A stretch of 64,000 bases of DNA from G963668185 sp963668185 (GCA_963668185.1 OY764162.1:2356001-2420000); one strand, 5' to 3'. Shown: positions 24,895-33,901, counted from the first letter of the stretch. Made by a program: numbers and translations. The notes: generated by a model from the sequence alone, not told the origin.

Positions 24895-25992
24895 TCAGGC
24901 GAACCTAGCCCTTCTCGGCTCTGCAGGTCTGCTGGGCCTCGCAAACGTCTGAGAGCTGTTGCCACTACCAGGTCCATTCCCGGTGCTGGTCAACGGAAAG
25001 ACACTGCCGAATATGGCGGCCCAGCCGCTGCCGCTCGTTCCCGGGTTCGGGTCGTCGTAGGCCAGCCTCGCCTTGGCCGCACACTTCTCAGAGGCTCCGT
25101 AGAACTCCTTGAACAGCTCCGGGCGCACACGCTTGAAGACGTTGTTGGAAGGGATCCCGATGTCAGGAATGAAAGGCGTACTACCTTGGAACACATCGGA
25201 CCCGTAGGTGTCCCTGATCCCTTCAAGAGTCTCGGTGAAGCCCTCCGCGATGCTCTGGATTCCATCGGGGCAATGGAGACCGACCAGGCGCTCAACCAGG
25301 TAACCCTTGGGGACTCCTCGCTTACCCGAACTCTGCTGCGCCCACCACCACTTGACGAGTTTGACGACGTTGACGTAGTGCCCATCAGTGGCGCGATTCT
25401 TATCGTGCGTCCACTCGATCTGTGATATGGGGTCCGTCTGCTCCCACCTATTGGCGTCGCGGTCAGGAATGAGGAGAGGCTCCCGCTTCCAGTCCTGTCC
25501 CGAGGATTGCTGACCTAGGCCAAGTGCCCATTCAGGGTAGGCCTCCACCGAGGAGGTCGCCCCGATGGCGTCTGAGAGCACGACAGCGCGTAGCGCTTCC
25601 GACGGCGCAGCGGTGACGACTAGGTCGAGGTTGATCCGGCCACGCGACAGACCAATTGATCTGCCCTGTCGTTCGTAGTTGCCGCGGTACTGGGGATACT
25701 TGTCCAATACCTTGCAGAAGCGTTCCTGCACTTGAGCCGGCGACCAGGCTCCAGGGTCGAGGTTAGTCACCAATACTACATCGACATCGGCCTTCGAGCC
25801 CTGCTGAGGTCGGATCAAGGTGCTCCGCCGGTAGCTGCCCTGGAGGAAGGTCGTAACAACGATCCCCTTCAGTTCGGGGTCGCTCATCAAGGCCTCTCTC
25901 AGTTCCGTGTGGGCCTTGACGCACTCGTCCAGAAGGTCCTGTGGCGGCCTGATCTTCGCGAGCATGTCATTGAAGTGGGCGTTAAGGTCCAT
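24895..25992 (-). CDS. CD-NTase (cGAS/DncV-like nucleotidyltransferase) of CBASS
   Basis: 365 residues from ATG 25992 (GGAGGTGCACG upstream). The nucleotidyltransferase core is intact: GS motif in LQGSYRRST near residue 51, metal Asp pair in KADVDVVLV, third Asp in INLDLVV. On sensing infection it makes a cyclic oligonucleotide that would activate the TIR-SAVED effector; which product cannot be told from sequence. The C-terminus is a flexible Pro/Arg tail ending RRARFA, the kind of exposed end that Cap2 enzymes conjugate. First gene of the operon, divergent from capH. Confidence 0.9.
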   Translation of the reverse strand: MDLNAHFNDMLAKIRPPQDLLDECVKAHTELREALMSDPELKGIVVTTFLQGSYRRSTLIRPQQGSKADVDVVLVTNLDPGAWSPAQVQERFCKVLDKYPQYRGNYERQGRSIGLSRGRINLDLVVTAAPSEALRAVVLSDAIGATSSVEAYPEWALGLGQQSSGQDWKREPLLIPDRDANRWEQTDPISQIEWTHDKNRATDGHYVNVVKLVKWWWAQQSSGKRGVPKGYLVERLVGLHCPDGIQSIAEGFTETLEGIRDTYGSDVFQGSTPFIPDIGIPSNNVFKRVRPELFKEFYGASEKCAAKARLAYDDPNPGTSGSGWAAIFGSVFPLTSTGNGPGSGNSSQTFARPSRPAEPRRARFA

Positions 25993-26050
25993 CGTGCACC
26001 TCCATGCCGGGTTACGGCATTATGTTTCGGGCCTAACGTCAGCCCGTAGG

Positions 26051-26082
26051 CACTTGACTTGGTAAGTGTCTACAGCTACTGT
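26051..26082 (+). promoter_or_regulatory. Promoter with overlapping palindrome before capH
   Basis: TTGACT at 26054-26059 and TACTGT at 26077-26082 are spaced by exactly 17 bases, as in a sigma-70-type promoter reading toward capH. CACTT (26051-26055) and AAGTG (26064-26068) form an inverted repeat over the -35 box, a plausible operator for the HTH protein encoded downstream. Confidence 0.55.
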
Positions 26083-26172
26083 ATTGTCCGTAAGACGCCG
26101 TTCGAGGAATCTTACAGCAGAGCGTGGTTCGCTGTCAAGACGCAGTATTATTGGTGAAACGCGAGGTGGGCC

Positions 26173-26544
26173 ATGGTGAAGGTCACTCTCCAGAATCTGG
26201 GGACTATCGTCCGCGAAAAGAGAGGCACTCGGGGTCTCCGGGAGGTTTCAGCTGAGGTGGGCACAAGCGCCCCGACACTGTCCAGAATCGAGTCCGGCAA
26301 GATGCCGGACCTTCAGACTTTTGGAAAGCTGTGTCGGTGGCTTGGGGCTGACCCGGCGTCTCTACTTGGAGTTTCCAATGAACTGTCGGAGCCAAGTGGC
26401 ACTGGTATCGCCGCAGCTCACCTGAAGGCAAAAAAGGAGATAGACCCAGCGACCGCGAGCGCCTTGGCGCATGCCATCATCCGAGCCCAGCAGATTCTCG
26501 CAGACCAGCCAGAGGGTGAGGTTAAAGGTGGAGCGCGGCTTTAA
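26173..26544 (+). CDS. capH: XRE-family HTH repressor, CapH-like CBASS regulator
   Basis: 123 residues, ATG 26173 with GAGGTG upstream. An N-terminal helix-turn-helix (GLREVSAEVGTSAPTLSRIESGK, about residues 19-41) is followed by a C-terminal region rich in Ala and charged residues. It is divergent from the CD-NTase gene and overlaps a metallopeptidase gene by 17 bases. This HTH plus ImmA-like pair next to CBASS matches the CapH/CapP pair, in which CapH represses and CapP cleaves CapH after DNA damage. The assignment rests on domain type and position, not on sequence identity. Confidence 0.75.
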   Translation: MVKVTLQNLGTIVREKRGTRGLREVSAEVGTSAPTLSRIESGKMPDLQTFGKLCRWLGADPASLLGVSNELSEPSGTGIAAAHLKAKKEIDPATASALAHAIIRAQQILADQPEGEVKGGARL

Positions 26545-27106
26545 GACACGATGCGAGGAGATGAGTCGCTCTCTCCGTGCGGAAATTGGCTTAGGCGCAA
26601 CTGCCCCACTGCCTCCAAATCAGCTAGCATCATATCTGGATGTCGCTGTGTGGTCGGTCACCATGCTCGGCCTTGACGAAAATGACCTAAGCCAGCTGAC
26701 AGAGAAGGACCCAGATTCCTGGTCTGCAATCACCGTTTCCGCCTCGGGGCACGAGGCCATCATCGTCAATCCCAACCACCGCCGGGGTCGCTATTCGAGT
26801 GACGTGATGCACGAACTGGCTCATCTGCTCTTGGGTCATCAACCGAGCACCATGTTTTTCGCAGCCAACGGAGACATGGCACTGCGTGGGTATGATCGGT
26901 TAGCCGAGGAGGAGGCGAATTGGCTGGCTGCGGCACTCTTGCTTCCTAGAGAGGCGCTCGTATCGACACGGAGACGCCGGATGGCCGCCGAGCAGATTTG
27001 CGAACACTATGGGGTCAGTAGGCAAATGTTGAGGTTCCGTACGAGCGTAACGGGGATTGACCGGCAGTTCAGACGCAGGAAGACTTCAGCCGCAAGAGGC
27101 CGCTAG
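26528..27106 (+). CDS. capP: ImmA/IrrE-type zinc metallopeptidase, CapP-like CBASS regulator
   Basis: About 192 residues from GTG 26528 (GAGGGTGAGG upstream); the open frame before that overlaps capH in another frame. The zinc motif HELAHLLLGH lies near residue 97, with EEEANWLAAALLLP after it supplying the third ligand, both typical of ImmA/IrrE peptidases. A C-terminal helix-turn-helix-like stretch and a very basic tail (RQFRRRKTSAARGR) could bind DNA; CapP proteins are stimulated by single-stranded DNA. Its probable substrate is the HTH protein whose gene it overlaps. Confidence 0.8.
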   Translation: MERGFKTRCEEMSRSLRAEIGLGATAPLPPNQLASYLDVAVWSVTMLGLDENDLSQLTEKDPDSWSAITVSASGHEAIIVNPNHRRGRYSSDVMHELAHLLLGHQPSTMFFAANGDMALRGYDRLAEEEANWLAAALLLPREALVSTRRRRMAAEQICEHYGVSRQMLRFRTSVTGIDRQFRRRKTSAARGR

Positions 27107-27349
27107 GGCTCTTACTACCACACACGTCTCTGTGAGTCTCAAAGAAGTGACCACCTAGCAACGACTGTGGCAGGAGCAAAGGTGCGGCCTTTCGTCTAAC
27201 GCGGCTCTACAATTGGTCGCAGGCCCAACTCGAATGAGGTTCTGCCTTTCATCAAAACAGGCCCCATCCGAGAAGGCTCGAACCTACGATTCAGGCCGTC
27301 CTAGGCCTCCCAGCCACAATTCGAAGATGGTACTTGTTTCAGTGCACGG

Positions 27350-27425
<76 letters not shown>

Positions 27426-27459
27426 CACACGGAGCGCTCGAACGAATCCCGAGAATCGA

Positions 27460-27678
27460 TCATTCGAAGAACGTCCGCGCTAGGCCTGACTGCCGGATTA
27501 TTGACATCAGCGTTCCAGTGCGGAGTTCCCTGTGGTCCGGCACTGGCACGGTCGTCGTGTCGCCGCCTTCGACCCTTTGCATCACAATGTGGCTGCCTCT
27601 TCGACGTACCTCAGAGAATCCTTGTGCTGCGAGAATCGCACAAACCTCTCTACCCGATAGCACACGAAGTCTAGCCAA
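27460..27678 (-). CDS. hicA: HicA-type toxin (mRNA interferase)
   Basis: 72 residues starting at TTG 27678 with GAGG six bases before. The dsRBD-like HicA fold is clear: VLSGREVCAILAAQGFSEVRRRGSHIVMQ contains the GSH motif with the catalytic His, followed by a VPVPDHRELRTGTLMSIIRQ block that is diagnostic of the family. HicA cleaves mRNA without its antitoxin. The gene follows hicB with an 8-base overlap. It sits between the two tRNA-Ala copies. Confidence 0.9.
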   Translation of the reverse strand: MARLRVLSGREVCAILAAQGFSEVRRRGSHIVMQRVEGGDTTTVPVPDHRELRTGTLMSIIRQSGLARTFFE

Positions 27679-27892
27679 CCGCTACCTCGACGTGCGTTAC
27701 ATAGATTTCACTATGAAGCCGCCGTTGGATTTCGTTAGCGGATGCAGTCTCGTAGAAGAGTTCTAGCGCTTCCTTCAGGTTGGAGCGAGCCTCAGATACG
27801 CTTGCGCCTTGACTTGCAATGTCCAGTTCGGGGCACAGAGCGACATAGGACTCGCCTTCACGCTCGATGATCGCGGTCATCTGCCTCATCAT
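27671..27892 (-). CDS. hicB: HicB-type antitoxin
   Basis: 73 residues from ATG 27892 behind CGGAGG. The compact HicB fold (TAIIEREGESYVALCPELDIASQGASVSEARSNLKEALE) is complete, but there is no C-terminal DNA-binding domain, so it is a short HicB; repression of its promoter may need another factor. It binds and blocks HicA, encoded directly after it. The open frame continues upstream through the tRNA, which is not coding. Confidence 0.88.
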   Translation of the reverse strand: MMRQMTAIIEREGESYVALCPELDIASQGASVSEARSNLKEALELFYETASANEIQRRLHSEIYVTHVEVAVG

Positions 27893-27939
27893 CTCCCACC
27901 TCCGTATCGTGCACGCTGAATTGCCGAGACCTTGATGTG

Positions 27940-28015
<76 letters not shown>

Positions 28016-28203
28016 ACGAAGCGACAGTACGCAACGATTGTAGTCACCGCGGAAAACGCGTGTCAACGAACCATAGGCCCGCCTCAGGGTGGGACTGTGC
28101 ATCCCGGACAGTCCGTCCGTTTGACCAACCGCGTATCCGCACCTAGAATGCGATCCGTTATCAATGGCGAGAGTCAACATTCAGCCTTGTCGGAGCCTTA
28201 CAA

Positions 28204-29736
28204 ATGAGACATCTACCTGTTCCCCGCACTATTCTGATCGCAGCCTGCCTGTTGCTGGCTCTGGGGATCGCGGCGTGCGGAGACGGCGAGGAAGAGCCTG
28301 GCGCCGCAGCCTCTACTCCTGATCCGACGCCCACCCAAGCGCCAACTACGGTTGCGGAGGCCACTCCAACGGAACAACCGGCGACGCCGGAAGCGGCGAC
28401 GCCCACACCTTCGCCTGTGGCAACGCAAGCAGAGCCGGACGAGGGGGACAAGCTTGCCCAGTACGCCGCCGAGCACGCAGGCGGGCCGGGCGCCATCTTC
28501 GTTGGCGACCCGATGCAACTGGTCGGCCCACCTCCGCACGAGGCTCTCATGTTCGGGGCCACCGAAGCGCAGTACGTGCAGGGAGCCGCCGCCGCGCTGA
28601 TGGGCATGGAGGCGATGGGCATCCCAGGCCACATGTTCATCTACACCAGCGACTACTACCAGGAACTGATCGAGAAGGCCAACCTTACGGACCCGACCGA
28701 ACTGACCTCGTCGGGCGAAAGCATCGAGATTCAACACGTCTGCCTGACCCGAACCCTGCCCACGTGCGTGCTGATCCAGGCCTACTGGGCCCCAAACCTT
28801 GCGGAGCGCACAAACGGCCAGGTCACCCTGTCCGTGGTCTCGTTCGTCGAACTGGGGCTGGCCGGCCCGGAAACGCTGGACCAGGTGAGCAACGGCACGC
28901 TGGACATGGTCAACATCTTCACCGGCTACGTGGCCGGCGCGCTGCCCGCCCTGGAGGTGCAATCCCTCTGGGGCACCCTCAGCGACTGGGAAAACTCTTA
29001 CCTCACGCTGACCGGGCTTGCGCCGGACATCGACCGGATCATGATCGACGCGACCGGCGGCAGCCACGTGCTCAACCGCAACTGGTTCGCAGGCTCTGAC
29101 CAGTGGTTCTACGGCAACAAGCCAATCCAGACCGTGGAAGACTTCCAGGGAATGAAGATCCGCTCACACTCGGCCTCGCTTTCGGACTTCATCATAGGGA
29201 TGGAGGCAGAGCCCACGTTCATGAGCGTGGCGGAACTGTACACCGGCCTCGAACGCGGATTCGTCGATTCCGCCGTCACCTCCGCTTTAGGGGCGGTGGC
29301 CGACAACCTGCACGAGGTGGCGGACTACATGAACGGGCCGCTGATCGCCTTCGGATACACGAACAACGTGATCAACAAAGACGTATGGGACAGGATACCC
29401 GCAGATCTGCAACAGATCATCGTGGAGGAGGGCGCGAAGGCGGAGTTGGAAGCGCTTCGAATCGCGCCTTTCCAGAACATAGCCGCCACTCAGGTCAGCC
29501 AGGCGCTGGGCCTGCAGCCTGTGCCGTTCTCCGAAGAGATACTGGAACACATCCAGACCGTGGTGCTGCCCGAGTACGTCCTGCCCGGCTGGCTGGCGCG
29601 CCTCGGATACCCTGAAAAGGGCGAGGACACAGTTGCCATCTTCAACGAGAAGGTAAGCCCGTACATCGGACTGAAGGTCAACGACGACGGCTCCATCGGG
29701 CAAGTACCGATCACGAAGGGTACGGGGGCAGAGTGA
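28204..29736 (+). CDS. TRAP transporter solute-binding protein (DctP-type) lipoprotein
   Basis: 510 residues. A lipoprotein signal (LLLALGIAACG, lipid Cys near residue 25) is followed by a Thr/Pro/Glu tether to about residue 80. The DctP domain starts near residue 180, with LDQVSNGTLDMVN and the conserved DFQGMKIRS and GLERGFVDSAVTS elements that in other members hold the carboxylate of the ligand. The stretch between the tether and the DctP domain (about residues 80-175) is unusual for the family. It delivers substrate to the DctQ/DctM subunits encoded directly downstream. Substrate unknown, probably an organic acid. Confidence 0.9.
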   Translation: MRHLPVPRTILIAACLLLALGIAACGDGEEEPGAAASTPDPTPTQAPTTVAEATPTEQPATPEAATPTPSPVATQAEPDEGDKLAQYAAEHAGGPGAIFVGDPMQLVGPPPHEALMFGATEAQYVQGAAAALMGMEAMGIPGHMFIYTSDYYQELIEKANLTDPTELTSSGESIEIQHVCLTRTLPTCVLIQAYWAPNLAERTNGQVTLSVVSFVELGLAGPETLDQVSNGTLDMVNIFTGYVAGALPALEVQSLWGTLSDWENSYLTLTGLAPDIDRIMIDATGGSHVLNRNWFAGSDQWFYGNKPIQTVEDFQGMKIRSHSASLSDFIIGMEAEPTFMSVAELYTGLERGFVDSAVTSALGAVADNLHEVADYMNGPLIAFGYTNNVINKDVWDRIPADLQQIIVEEGAKAELEALRIAPFQNIAATQVSQALGLQPVPFSEEILEHIQTVVLPEYVLPGWLARLGYPEKGEDTVAIFNEKVSPYIGLKVNDDGSIGQVPITKGTGAE

Positions 29737-29873
29737 CGCGGCACAGTTTCACGTGAGGACCCGTCATCTACAGGAATGACAGGTGGGGCGGCAGCACCCC
29801 GGCGCTGCGCCTGCTGCTGGGCTTCCGGGCCGTCGCCCGGACGGCGGACAGGCTGTATTACGCGCTGGGCTAC

Positions 29874-30383
29874 TTGAGCGGCCTGCAACTGCTGCTCCTG
29901 GCGTTCTTCATCACGTACCAGGTCGTAGCGCAGAAGCTAGACTGGCCCTACGTTCGGGGCACCGACTCGATAAGCGGCTACGTCCTGGCGATGGCGGCGA
30001 CGTGGGCGCTGGCCTACTCGCTCCGTTCCGACGCGCACGTGCGCATCGACGTGCTGCTGCCGTACATGCGGCCCGCTGTGAGGGCCGTGGCCGACTGGCT
30101 GGCCCTGTTCGCCGTGGCGTTCTTCGGGAGCGTCACCGCGTGGAAGATGTGGGGGAGCGTGATTAGCGACTACGAGCGCGGCGTAGTGGCGACCGACTCC
30201 ACGCTGATGCCGCTGTTCATCCCCAAGGCCATCGTCGCCGTGGGCTTCACTCTGCTGGTGGCGACGGCGGCGCAGATGATGCTGGCGACGCTGGCCGAGA
30301 AGTGGCTGCCCCGCGCGCACTCGGCCATGGGCGGCGGCGAGATCGACGGCCCGCCGGCGACCGGGCCGGAAGAGGCCGCGTAG
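29874..30383 (+). CDS. TRAP transporter small permease (DctQ-type)
   Basis: At least 169 residues with four membrane helices (QLLLLAFFITYQVVAQ; YVLAMAATWALAYSL; VADWLALFAVAFFGS; IVAVGFTLLVATAAQMML) and the DAHVRIDVL motif typical of DctQ. TTG 29874 is the first usual start codon but falls at the edge of helix 1 without a ribosome site. The same frame is clearly coding further upstream to about 29766 (NDRWGGSTPALRLLLGFRAV in part), where GAGGA precedes an ATC codon. The true start may therefore be a rare ATC, or a base is missing. It joins DctP and DctM in one operon. Confidence 0.85.
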   Translation: MSGLQLLLLAFFITYQVVAQKLDWPYVRGTDSISGYVLAMAATWALAYSLRSDAHVRIDVLLPYMRPAVRAVADWLALFAVAFFGSVTAWKMWGSVISDYERGVVATDSTLMPLFIPKAIVAVGFTLLVATAAQMMLATLAEKWLPRAHSAMGGGEIDGPPATGPEEAA

Positions 30384-30418
30384 CCGATGGCGCTTCGTCG
30401 CATCCGTGAGGCCGGCTA

Positions 30419-31912
30419 GTGGCTATCGGCGTCGCGTTGGGGTTGATGAGCGCGTTCTTCATGGCCGGCATGTACGTTGCCGCCGCCCTGGGGTGCCTCT
30501 CGTTGATCCTGATGTACTTCTTCTCGGACGCGCCCCTGTGGAACATCATGTCCAGCCAGGCGTGGTCGGTGAACACGAACGAAATCCTGGTGGCGGTGCC
30601 TCTGTTCGTGCTCATGGGCGAGTTGATGAACCGCTCCGGCATCGGGGAGCGGATGTACGCCGTAATCTCGCGCTGGGTCTGGTTCCTGCCGGGCGGGCTG
30701 ATACACACGAACGTGGTTTCCTGCGCGATCTTCGCGGCGTGCTCGGGGTCGAGCGTCGCGACGTCGGCCACGATCAGCCGCGCGTCGCTGCCGTCGTTCC
30801 GGCGGCGCGGCTACTCGGAGCGCATGGTGATGGGGTCGCTTGCCGCCGGCGGCACGCTGGGCATCCTGATCCCGCCGAGCATCAGCCTGATCATCTACGG
30901 CGTGATGGCGGAGGAGTCGATAGGCCGGCTATACATGGCCGGGTTCGTGCCGGGGCTGCTGCTGGCCGTGTCGTTCATGGTGATGATCGGAGCCCTTGCG
31001 CTGATCTGGCGCGGGATGTCCCCCCGGGAGCAGGGCGACAGCTTTACGACCTGGGAGGGCTGGCGGCTGAGGCTGCTCAGCACCGTCAATCTGTTGCCGG
31101 TAGTAGCGTTGATCGCATTGGTCCTGGGCGTCATTTACGCGGGCATTGCCACGCCGACCGAGGCTTCGGCGTTCGGAGTGACGGGCGCGTTCCTGCTGGC
31201 CGTCCTTCTGAACTCCGACGAGATAGTCACGCCCATCCTGGGGGCGCTGTTCAGGCGGACAGGCCTTGTACGTTTGTTCACCGGGAGCGCGCGGGATACG
31301 CTGCTCACCGCGCGTATGCCGTCCGGCGAGGCGGCCCGCGCCATGCTCCGGCGGAACGCGCTGATAGTGCAGGACTCGTTCATCTCCGCCGTGCGCACGA
31401 CCGGAATGATCTTCCTCATCCTGCTGGCCGCGCTCACGCTCAGCTTCGCGTTCGCGCGGCTGGGCCTGTCGCAGCAGATCGCCGAGTTCATCTCGGCCCT
31501 GAACCTCAATGACTGGCAACTGGTGCTGGCGCTGGTGATTTTCTACCTGATCCTCGGCACGTTCATGGAGAGCTTCGCCATGATGGTCACGACGATACCG
31601 GTTCTGTTGCCCGCGCTTCACCAGGCCGGGGTTGACCTGGTCTGGTTCGGGGTCATCGTGGTGCTGCTGGTGGAGGCGGCGTTGATAAGCCCCCCGGAAG
31701 GCATCAACCTCTACGTAATGCACGGGGTCCGGCAGGACGTGGACCGCGAGCAGGCCGAGATAGCCAACGAGATGGTGAAGGAGAGCACGATCAAGGACGT
31801 GTGGATAGGAGTGCTGCCCTTCATGGCATGCATGGCTGCGGTTACGGGCCTTGTGCTCGCCTTTCCCCAGATCGCCCTCTGGCTGCCCAATTTGGTGTAC
31901 GGCTCCAGATAG
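30419..31912 (+). CDS. TRAP transporter large permease (DctM-type)
   Basis: 497 residues from GTG 30419. About twelve membrane helices. DctM signatures: GIGERMYAVISRWVWFLPGG, the SGSSVATSATI sodium-site loop, LGILIPPSISLIIYG, and the second-repeat TFMESFAMMVTTIPVLLPAL. Between the repeats (about residues 270-320) is a cytoplasmic insertion of roughly 60 residues absent from shorter family members. Forms the Na+-coupled uptake channel with DctQ. It is followed by tRNA-Gly, where transcription of the operon probably ends. Confidence 0.92.
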   Translation: MAIGVALGLMSAFFMAGMYVAAALGCLSLILMYFFSDAPLWNIMSSQAWSVNTNEILVAVPLFVLMGELMNRSGIGERMYAVISRWVWFLPGGLIHTNVVSCAIFAACSGSSVATSATISRASLPSFRRRGYSERMVMGSLAAGGTLGILIPPSISLIIYGVMAEESIGRLYMAGFVPGLLLAVSFMVMIGALALIWRGMSPREQGDSFTTWEGWRLRLLSTVNLLPVVALIALVLGVIYAGIATPTEASAFGVTGAFLLAVLLNSDEIVTPILGALFRRTGLVRLFTGSARDTLLTARMPSGEAARAMLRRNALIVQDSFISAVRTTGMIFLILLAALTLSFAFARLGLSQQIAEFISALNLNDWQLVLALVIFYLILGTFMESFAMMVTTIPVLLPALHQAGVDLVWFGVIVVLLVEAALISPPEGINLYVMHGVRQDVDREQAEIANEMVKESTIKDVWIGVLPFMACMAAVTGLVLAFPQIALWLPNLVYGSR

Positions 31913-31959
31913 AACCGCGTCGCTGGTACAATGAAACTACGGGCCAAAGCCGGGCGTGA

Positions 31960-32034
31960 GCGGGAGTAGCTCAGTGGAAGAGCCCCTGCCTTCCAAGCAG
32001 GCTGTCGCCGGTTCGAATCCGGTCTCCCGCTCCA
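31960..32034 (+). tRNA. tRNA-Gly (TCC)
   Basis: 75 bases with CCA encoded. Acceptor GCGGGAG pairs with CTCCCGC, the D arm is GCTC..GAGC, anticodon stem CCTGC/GCAGG encloses CTTCCAA with anticodon TCC (reads GGA), T arm CCGG TTCGAAT CCGG. A T-run (TTTTTC) follows immediately. Confidence 0.96.
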
Positions 32035-32058
32035 TTTTTCCCCGCCAGGACGGAGCCG

Positions 32059-33696
32059 CTAGTAGGTGGATCGCCGTGGTTCCATGTTCGAGTGGACGTC
32101 TATTAGCGCGGACCTGCCTTCGGCGTTCAGCCTCTGAGCCTGGCTGATGGCGGACGCCAGCTCTGAGGGCTGCGTGACCGTGATTCCTACTGCGCCGAGG
32201 CCCTCGGCGATCTTGGCGTAGTCGCCGGTCATGCGCGTGGTGCCGAAGAGTTCGTTGGCGGTCGGATAGCCGCCTGGGTAGGTGGCCATGCCTGCGTTGT
32301 TGAGGACTACGGTGGTGATCGGCGCGCCACCTCGCACCGAGGTCTCGATGTCGAGGCCGGACATGCCGAACGCGCCGTCGCCCATGAAGTTCAGGCAGAA
32401 GCGCTCCGGCTTGGCCAGCTTTGCGCCGATCATCAGCGGTATGCCGTAGCCGAGATGCGTCGTCTTGCCCCAGCCTACGTAGCTGTGGGGAGTCGTGGCC
32501 GTGTAGAAGGGCATGATCGTGTCTCTCGGCGCGCCCGCGTCGTGCGTGATCACGCTGTTGTCGTGGTCGAGGTTGCGCTCCAACTCGCCAATCACACGGT
32601 ACGTGTTGATGGGCACCTCGTCGGAGTTGAGCAGCGGGGTCCACTGGGACAGCCACTCCTGCCTGACCGATGCGATTTCGGCGGCAACTCCCGACTGGCC
32701 CTTGCGGCCGCTCTCCCCTAGCCTGGACTTGACCTCCGCCAGCATCGCGCCAAGCGTGGCCGCGGCGTCGCCGGGCAGTCCGACGTCGACGTTGTAGTCC
32801 TTGTTGATGTCTTCGATGCTGTCCACATTGTGGATGATGACCTTGTCGTCCGGTATCGGCTGGCCGTAGCTCGTGCGGGTCAGGCTGGAGCCGACGGCGA
32901 ACAGGACGTCCGACTCCTGAAGCCAGCGCCTCGCCGGCAGGGAGGTCGCGCCGCTGCCGGCGCCGAGCGCGAGGGGATGGCGCTCGTTGAAGGAGGACTT
33001 GCCCGGCATGGAGCAGTAAACCGGAATCTCCGTGAGCTCCGCCAACTCCCTCAGTTCCTCGGTCGCGCCCGACAGCAGCACGCCCATGCCCGACCAGATG
33101 ACAGGCTTGCGCGCGTTCAAGAGCAGGTCAACCGCGGCGCTAACGTCGTCTTGAGACGGGGACTGGATCGCGCGCTTGGGCGGCTGGTAGTCGAGGGCGC
33201 TCTCGGGTACCTCTCGTCCCGCGACGTCGCCGGGGATTTCAATCACCACGGGCCCCGGGCGACCGTTCCGCAGGGCGTGAAAGGCGCGGCGCATCGTGGC
33301 CGAGACCTGCGCCGGATCGTGGATGACCTCGGCGTGCCTGGAGACGGTCGTGTACGTCCGGGCGGGGGAGAAGTTCGGCCTGACGGCGTACTGGTCCAGC
33401 GAAGGGCCGCCCGCGAAGTACAGGATCGGGACGTTGTCGCCGAAAGCCTGGGCGATGCCGCCCATCGAGTTCTCGGAGCCTGGGCCTCCCTGCGTTATGA
33501 CCACGCCGAACTTCTTCCTGTCGTTCAGCCTGCTGTAGCCGTCGGCGGCCATGACCGCGCCGCGCTCCTGCCTGAACATGAGGGTGCGTATGCCCTCTTT
33601 GGCCACAGACTCGATCAACTCATTGGATGGAAAGCAGGAGACCCATTCCACCTGTTCCGTCTTCAGTATGCGGGCAACCGCGGCGTTTACGTCCAT
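32059..33696 (-). CDS. ThDP-dependent enzyme of the acetolactate synthase/benzoylformate decarboxylase superfamily
   Basis: 545 residues from ATG 33696. N-terminal pyrimidine-binding domain with the catalytic Glu in FRQERGAVMAADGYSR near residue 44 and the TQGGPGSEN loop; central domain with PVIWSGMGVLLSGA; C-terminal ThDP motif GDGAFGMSGLDIETS ending near NNAGMATYPGG. These are diagnostic of the family, but acetolactate synthase, sulfopyruvate or oxalyl-CoA-type reactions cannot be told apart here. No small regulatory subunit lies nearby, which argues against housekeeping IlvB. Gene stands alone, divergent from proB. Confidence 0.85.
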   Translation of the reverse strand: MDVNAAVARILKTEQVEWVSCFPSNELIESVAKEGIRTLMFRQERGAVMAADGYSRLNDRKKFGVVITQGGPGSENSMGGIAQAFGDNVPILYFAGGPSLDQYAVRPNFSPARTYTTVSRHAEVIHDPAQVSATMRRAFHALRNGRPGPVVIEIPGDVAGREVPESALDYQPPKRAIQSPSQDDVSAAVDLLLNARKPVIWSGMGVLLSGATEELRELAELTEIPVYCSMPGKSSFNERHPLALGAGSGATSLPARRWLQESDVLFAVGSSLTRTSYGQPIPDDKVIIHNVDSIEDINKDYNVDVGLPGDAAATLGAMLAEVKSRLGESGRKGQSGVAAEIASVRQEWLSQWTPLLNSDEVPINTYRVIGELERNLDHDNSVITHDAGAPRDTIMPFYTATTPHSYVGWGKTTHLGYGIPLMIGAKLAKPERFCLNFMGDGAFGMSGLDIETSVRGGAPITTVVLNNAGMATYPGGYPTANELFGTTRMTGDYAKIAEGLGAVGITVTQPSELASAISQAQRLNAEGRSALIDVHSNMEPRRSTY

Positions 33697-33767
33697 GTCT
33701 ATCGCTCCGGCGTAGTTTATGCGCCCCGAATGAGGGCGCGCCCGCCATTATATGCGTATGGCGGCCC

Positions 33768-33806
33768 GTTTCGTTCGTGGTGAGCCTGTCGAACCATGAA
33801 CGAAAC
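33768..33806. repeat. REP-like palindrome between divergent genes
   Basis: GTTTCGTTCGTGG and its complement CCATGAACGAAAC flank the core TGAGCCTGTCGAA. The core TGAGCCTGTCGAA recurs at about 50190-50203. This is one of several palindromic repeat families of this genome and lies in the promoter gap between the ThDP enzyme and proB. Confidence 0.7.
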
Positions 33807-33901
33807 CGCCGATGGCGGCGAACGTTCCCCTACATTGCCGATTGGTATAATCGAACGACGCCGCCCTTCCGGCGCGCCATTCTCTCGACCGAAAGCCCCG
33901 C

